Shown: piece by piece, positions 62,201 through 64,000 of the stretch | Numbering within the stretch: the first letter of the stretch is position 1 | Layout of the letters: each line of letters begins with the position of its first letter | Notes under the pieces: model-generated | Database searches by the model: none | Told to the model about the DNA's origin: nothing | Seen by the model: the letters and a program-made list of their open reading frames with translations, nothing else | Made by a program: the position numbers and the translations under genes | Assembly (NCBI GenBank): GCA_964607765.1 | Contig: CAZSNT010000031.1 | Span: 1-64,000 of the forward strand | Reading direction: 5' to 3' | From: CAZSNT01 sp964607765 | Lineage (GTDB): Bacteria; Verrucomicrobiota; Lentisphaeria; Oligosphaerales; JABHEG01 | DNA: 64,000 bases

Positions 62201-64000
62201 TCAGCTGTCCAGCAGGTTCCGGACCTTTGTGAGCAGTTCGTCCGGCGTGAAAGGCTTCTGCAGAAACTCGATGCGCGGGCCTTCCGCATCGAGATTGACG
62301 ATAGCGGAATCGGTGTAGGCCGACATGTAGAGGACCCGGAGTCCGGCGCGTTCCCCCCCGAGCTTGGCCGCGATCTCCAGGCCGCTCATGCCCGGCATTA
62401 TCACATCGGTGAGCAGCAGCCGGATCTGTTCGGCGTGCTCTGCCCAGAGCTGCAGCACATCAGCGCTGTTTGAGGCCGCGTGTACGGTGTAGCCGTAATT
62501 CTCGAGCACGCGCTGGGCCATGTGCAGTACTGACTCTTCATCGTCCACGAGCAGGATTGCTTCGTGGCCTTGCGGCGAAGCGGCTGCCAGCTCGTTCGCC
62601 TGCTGCTCGGTCGCGGTGCTGTCCGCTTCAGCCTGTTCGGTCGGCACGCGCGGCAGGTAGACACTGAAGCGTGAGCCAACGCCCAGTTCGCTCTCGACTC
62701 GGATATCGCCGTCGTTCTGTCTGATGATGCCGTACACGGTGGCCAGCCCCAGCCCCGTTCCTTTCCCCTCGCGTTTCGTGGTGAAGAAGGGCTCGAACAT
62801 GCGTGCTTTTGTCTGTTCGCTCATGCCGCTGCCGGTGTCGGCGATGTCAAGTTGTATGTACTCGCCGGCGGGCAGGAGCGGGACCGTGGTGTCGCCTTCC
62901 TCAATGGTGGTTGTCTTCACGGTGACGCGGAGCTGGCCGCCCTGGGGCATGGCGTCACGCGCATTGACGGCGAGGTTAATGATGATCTGGTCGAGCTGGA
63001 CAGGGTCCACGCACACGTACATTGGCTCGTCCGGGAACGTGGAGTTGAGCTCGATGTTCGCCCGGATGAGGCGGCGCAGCATTTTCTCCGTGCTCGCCAC
63101 TGCCTTGCACAGATCCAGTGTCTGATGTGTGGTGTGCTGCCGGCGGCTGAACGCGAGCAGCTGCCGTGTCAGTGCGGTCGCGCGATTGCCGGCTTCCATG
63201 ATCTCGTCGACGCTCTCTCTGGTGGCATCGTCGAACTTGTCTCGCTCCAGCACGAGCAGGTTGCAGCTGCCGAGGATCACGGTAAGCAGGTTGTTGAAGT
63301 CGTGCGCCACGCCGCCTGCCAGTTCGCCGATCGCCTCCATTTTCTGCGACTGCTGCAGCTGCGCTTCCATGGCCACCTGCTCGGTTATGTCACGCTTCAC
63401 GGCGACGTAGCTGACCGTCTTGCCGCCGGCGCTCCGGACCGGGGAGATGACTGCTTCTTCCTCGTAGAGCGTCCCGTCTTTGCGCGCATTGACGAACCGT
63501 CCGACCCAGACACCGCCCTTGTGCAGCGTATCCCACAGATCGCGGTAGAACGACTCGTCGTGCTGTCCGCTCTTCAGCATGCGTGTGTGCTGACCGACCG
63601 TCTCTGCCCGGGAATAGCCTGTGATGCTCTCGAATGCTGGATTGACATATTGGATCACGCCCCGCAGGTCCGTGATGATGATCGCTTCTGCAGCCTGCTC
63701 AACCGCTGTGGAAAGAAGGCGCCGTTCAGCGATTTCCCGTTCCAACTGCCTGTTCTTCTCTTCCAGCCACTGTCGTTGCCCCACGGCTTCGCGCAGTCGG
63801 GCGCCGGTCACCATTGCCTGAACGCGGGAGCGGAGGATCAGAGCGATTGCGGCCAGGATGATCAAGGCGACCGCGCCCATTCCCAGCGGATACTCCCACG
63901 GTCGCGGCGGGACGAGCACAGCGGCCTCCGGTGCTGCCGTGACCATGGTCAGCCCCGGGTGTTGTGTCGGTACATTCACGGCACCCATGCGTTCGGACGC
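62201..64000 (-). CDS. Hybrid sensor histidine kinase, N-terminus cut by window edge
   Basis: At least 600 residues. In order: end of a periplasmic sensor part and one membrane helix (MGAVALIILAAIALIL), a PAS domain (AAEAIIITDLRGVIQYVNPAFESITGYSRAETVG and VAVKRDITEQ), an H-box VAHDFNNLLTVI, a HATPase with NLAVNARDAM and GTGLGLATVYGII, and a receiver domain with LLVDDEESVL, phosphoacceptor Asp in LLLTDVIMPGMSG and LQKPF. The first Met in view, at 63988, follows in-frame codons with no stop, so the gene probably continues beyond the window. The receiver suggests phosphorelay to an unlinked partner. Confidence 0.92.
   Translation of the reverse strand, partial: ASERMGAVNVPTQHPGLTMVTAAPEAAVLVPPRPWEYPLGMGAVALIILAAIALILRSRVQAMVTGARLREAVGQRQWLEEKNRQLEREIAERRLLSTAVEQAAEAIIITDLRGVIQYVNPAFESITGYSRAETVGQHTRMLKSGQHDESFYRDLWDTLHKGGVWVGRFVNARKDGTLYEEEAVISPVRSAGGKTVSYVAVKRDITEQVAMEAQLQQSQKMEAIGELAGGVAHDFNNLLTVILGSCNLLVLERDKFDDATRESVDEIMEAGNRATALTRQLLAFSRRQHTTHQTLDLCKAVASTEKMLRRLIRANIELNSTFPDEPMYVCVDPVQLDQIIINLAVNARDAMPQGGQLRVTVKTTTIEEGDTTVPLLPAGEYIQLDIADTGSGMSEQTKARMFEPFFTTKREGKGTGLGLATVYGIIRQNDGDIRVESELGVGSRFSVYLPRVPTEQAEADSTATEQQANELAAASPQGHEAILLVDDEESVLHMAQRVLENYGYTVHAASNSADVLQLWAEHAEQIRLLLTDVIMPGMSGLEIAAKLGGERAGLRVLYMSAYTDSAIVNLDAEGPRIEFLQKPFTPDELLTKVRNLLDS

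Overview
This window is GC-rich chromosomal DNA with short intergenic spaces and no phage, plasmid or transposase gene. Several features point to the PVC superphylum, most like Kiritimatiellota, Lentisphaerota or Planctomycetota: three Gfo/Idh/MocA oxidoreductases with catabolic or secretory character, two of them with export-type N-termini; a GH29 alpha-L-fucosidase beside sugar dehydrogenases; pseudopilin-like proteins; a PQQ beta-propeller relic; and abundant intergenic palindromes. The assignment rests on gene content only and is an inference. CimA, LysC, Hom, QueF, the purine/pyrimidine amidotransferases, HisFH and PurE indicate a largely prototrophic heterotroph.

Layout. 1-5000: a G-rich tandem repeat, an SGNH-hydrolase/acyl-CoA-ligase fusion overlapping an endonuclease/exonuclease/phosphatase-fold gene, and an exported ankyrin protein. 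5000-10300: a Na/Pi cotransporter preceded by Pho-box-like repeats, two Gfo/Idh/MocA proteins, an inverted repeat and a GGGCAS array with G-quadruplex potential. 10300-14700: a PadR-controlled mini-cluster with two GspF proteins and three very small pseudopilin-like proteins, but no ATPase, secretin or major pilin gene. 14800-20300: a NagB-like isomerase with an altered active-site motif, then cimA, lysC and hom, with hom preceded by a promoter, a short ORF and an intrinsic terminator that look like an attenuator. 20300-30300: mazG, prmC, queF, an oxidoreductase, two methyltransferases, a small membrane exporter, a CHASE2 histidine kinase and a pilin-like FecR-domain protein ending in an Arg/Trp tail. 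30700-34000: tRNA-Lys, rimO, an FtsQ-like gene and a nitroreductase. 34200-43400: pyrG-purF-carB-carA-guaA, a run of glutamine-amidotransferase genes. 43700-50250: a PAS/SpoIIE phosphatase and a fucose locus (Zn-alcohol dehydrogenase, aldo-keto reductase, AraC regulator, fucosidase). 50250-58200: a PQQ relic, hisFH, purE, two secreted proteins that resemble proteases with lost catalytic residues, a C39-like lipoprotein, arfB, another oxidoreductase and a DUF3788-like protein. 58200-64000: tRNA-Tyr, a giant AsmA-like protein, tRNA-Val and a hybrid histidine kinase cut by the window end.

Functionally, the window joins nitrogen-transfer reactions of nucleotide synthesis, the aspartate and citramalate amino-acid routes, sugar scavenging and several envelope genes. 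The parts that fit known systems least well are the reduced dual-GspF pseudopilin cluster, the FecR/pilin protein with its Trp/Arg tail, the adjacent pair of apparent pseudoproteases, and the hom leader. Starts were chosen from Shine-Dalgarno spacing where possible, so many CDS begin downstream of the longest open frame. All family calls are from reading the translations; none has been checked against a database.
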